The notes below the pieces were generated by a model, which was not told where the DNA came from, ran no database searches, and saw nothing but the letters and a program-made list of their open reading frames with translations. Positions 4,235 through 5,145 of a stretch of 5,145 nt of DNA are shown piece by piece (positions within the stretch are counted from its first letter, which is position 1; each line of letters starts with the position of its first letter). Where the stretch lies: the NCBI GenBank assembly GCA_030424705.1, contig JAUHWJ010000202.1, forward strand, positions 1-5,145, written 5' to 3'. The translations under genes were made by a program, and so were the position numbers. The stretch comes from Alphaproteobacteria bacterium. Its GTDB lineage: Bacteria; Pseudomonadota; Alphaproteobacteria; Rhodobacterales; Rhodobacteraceae.

Positions 4235-5145
4235 ATGACGAGCGACGACCTCCTGATCGACGCCGAAGCGCTCACGCGCTTCGCCGCGGGCTTCCTCCGC
4301 GCGATGGGCTCGCCGGAGGAGATCGCCGCCGAGGTCGCCGCGCATCTGGTGGAGAGCGACCTTTGCGGCGTCCACAGCCACGGAACCGTCCGCCTGCCGC
4401 AATATCTCGGCCATGCGCGGGCGGGCTGGTTCGAGCCTTCGGCGGGGCCCGTGCTCACGGTGGCGGAAGGCGGCGGGGCGCTGGTGGACGGGCGGAACGG
4501 GTTCGGCATGCCCGCCTGCCGGATGGCGGCGGTGGAGGCGGCGGCGCTCGCGCTCCGGCACGGGGCGGGGGCCTGCGGCGTCTCCAATGTCTACCATACC
4601 GGGCGGATGGGCGCCTTCGCGGACCAGGCGGCGGCGATGGGCTGCCTCGGGATCGTGACGGGCGGCGCCGGGCGCTCGATGTGGCGGCAGGTCGCGCCTT
4701 ATGGCGGCGCGAAGGGGGCGCTGCCGACGAACCCCTGGTCCGTCTCGGTTCCGGCGGGGGAGGGCGGGCCGGTCGGCTTCGACTTCGCGACCTCGGCGGC
4801 GGCGGCGGGGAAGGTGCTGGCGGCGAAATCCGCCGGGCGGATGCTGCCCGAGGGGCTCATCATGGACGCGGAGGGCCGCCCGGCGACGGACCCGGCGGCC
4901 TATGAGGCGGGCGGCGCGATCCTCCCCGCGGCGGGGCCGAAGGGCTTCGGCATGGCGCTCGTCGCGGAGCTGATCGGGGAGGCGGTGGCGGCGGAGGCGC
5001 AATCCGGCATGAACTGGATGATCGTCTGCGTCGACCTCTCCCGCTTCCGCGCGCCCGCGGGCTATGCGGCGGCGGCGGAGGCGGCGGCGGCGGACATCGC
5101 GGCGACGAAGGCCGCGCCGGGCTTCGTCGGGGTCGAGATCCCGGG
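4235..5145 (+). CDS. Ldh family oxidoreductase (malate/L-lactate dehydrogenase type), 3' end outside window
   Basis: 303 codons of an NAD(P)H-dependent 2-oxoacid/2-hydroxyacid-type reductase of the Ldh_2 family (PF02615), related to YiaK and ureidoglycolate and sulfolactate dehydrogenases. Visible signatures: D42-x2-G-x2-SHG50-x2-RLPQY57, with the family's catalytic His (H49) and an Arg four residues on (R53); GRNGFGMP (86-93); SNVYHTGRMG (117-126); LPTNPWSVSVP (163-173); DFATS (183-187) followed by an Ala run and GKV; LPEG (204-207); D219P; and GPKGFGMALVAEL (234-246). Family members are about 330-360 aa, so 30-55 residues are missing. Probably a cytosolic dimer, as in the family. The substrate cannot be read from the sequence and no pathway genes are in view. 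Late Ala-rich stretches (near 5064-5100) come from GCG/GCC repeats. Confidence 0.92.
   Translation, partial: MTSDDLLIDAEALTRFAAGFLRAMGSPEEIAAEVAAHLVESDLCGVHSHGTVRLPQYLGHARAGWFEPSAGPVLTVAEGGGALVDGRNGFGMPACRMAAVEAAALALRHGAGACGVSNVYHTGRMGAFADQAAAMGCLGIVTGGAGRSMWRQVAPYGGAKGALPTNPWSVSVPAGEGGPVGFDFATSAAAAGKVLAAKSAGRMLPEGLIMDAEGRPATDPAAYEAGGAILPAAGPKGFGMALVAELIGEAVAAEAQSGMNWMIVCVDLSRFRAPAGYAAAAEAAAADIAATKAAPGFVGVEIP

Noticed and set aside
3784..4905. Long plus-strand reading frame crossing both repeat units and overlapping the dehydrogenase in another frame
   Set aside because: It begins at a TTG inside the repeat, has no ribosome binding site, is low-complexity Arg/Pro/Gly sequence, and overlaps a well-supported Ldh gene. 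Long open frames in off-frames are expected at this GC level.
4109..5002. Minus-strand 297-aa frame opposite the dehydrogenase
   Set aside because: Antisense shadow; the plus strand shows the complete set of Ldh-family signatures.
5064..5100. GCG-rich simple repeat as a phase-variable tract
   Set aside because: The triplet runs are interrupted and encode Ala/Glu residues in a helical region; repeat changes would keep frame and are common in such GC-rich genes.

Overview
The window is very GC-rich (one 60-base line inside the last gene, 4861-4920, is 48/60 G+C). Its genes are alphaproteobacterial in style: a PdeM-type phosphoesterase, a PP_4765-like flavoprotein, strong GC-ending codon bias and Ala/Arg-rich proteins. 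A member of Rhodobacterales (Rhodobacteraceae/Paracoccaceae-like) is the most likely source. This is inferred from family content and composition, not from a marker gene.

Layout. Left, minus strand: pdeM (1043-1735) reads into a FAD-dependent oxidoreductase (start 1046, running off the left edge). The two overlap by four bases (GTGA), so they form a translationally coupled operon. Next comes a 305-bp divergent intergenic region (1736-2040). It holds an AT-richer promoter-like patch, a 13-bp perfect palindrome, and two inverted copies of a 25-bp REP-like hairpin. Centre, plus strand: a 529-aa protein of unknown function (2041-3630). I recognise it only as belonging to a recurring class of uncharacterised alphaproteobacterial proteins with a W-x2-W-x2-WY-x3-RL / W-x-QGP signature. 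The part encoding residues ~41-160 is only about 49% G+C, far below everything around it. Right: about 600 bp without a gene (3631-4234), followed by the first 303 codons of an Ldh-family NAD(P)-dependent dehydrogenase (4235 to the right edge).

The gene-free stretch is the most striking part. It holds two tandem, diverged copies (period ~233-238 bp) of a ~220-bp element rich in hairpins. A 55-bp core is identical in both copies. Two adjoining hairpins differ between copies by compensatory base pairs, so base pairing seems to have been maintained. In both copies one arm can pair with either of two partners, a switch-like geometry. A separate 103-bp segment bounded by perfect 12-bp inverted repeats follows and contains a sigma70-like promoter for the dehydrogenase.

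The two ends are ordinary metabolic and repair genes with no evident functional link. The centre looks like an accessory gene of foreign or fast-evolving composition, sitting between REP-like repeats on the left and the duplicated hairpin element on the right. No transposase, integrase, tRNA, rRNA or CRISPR array is visible.
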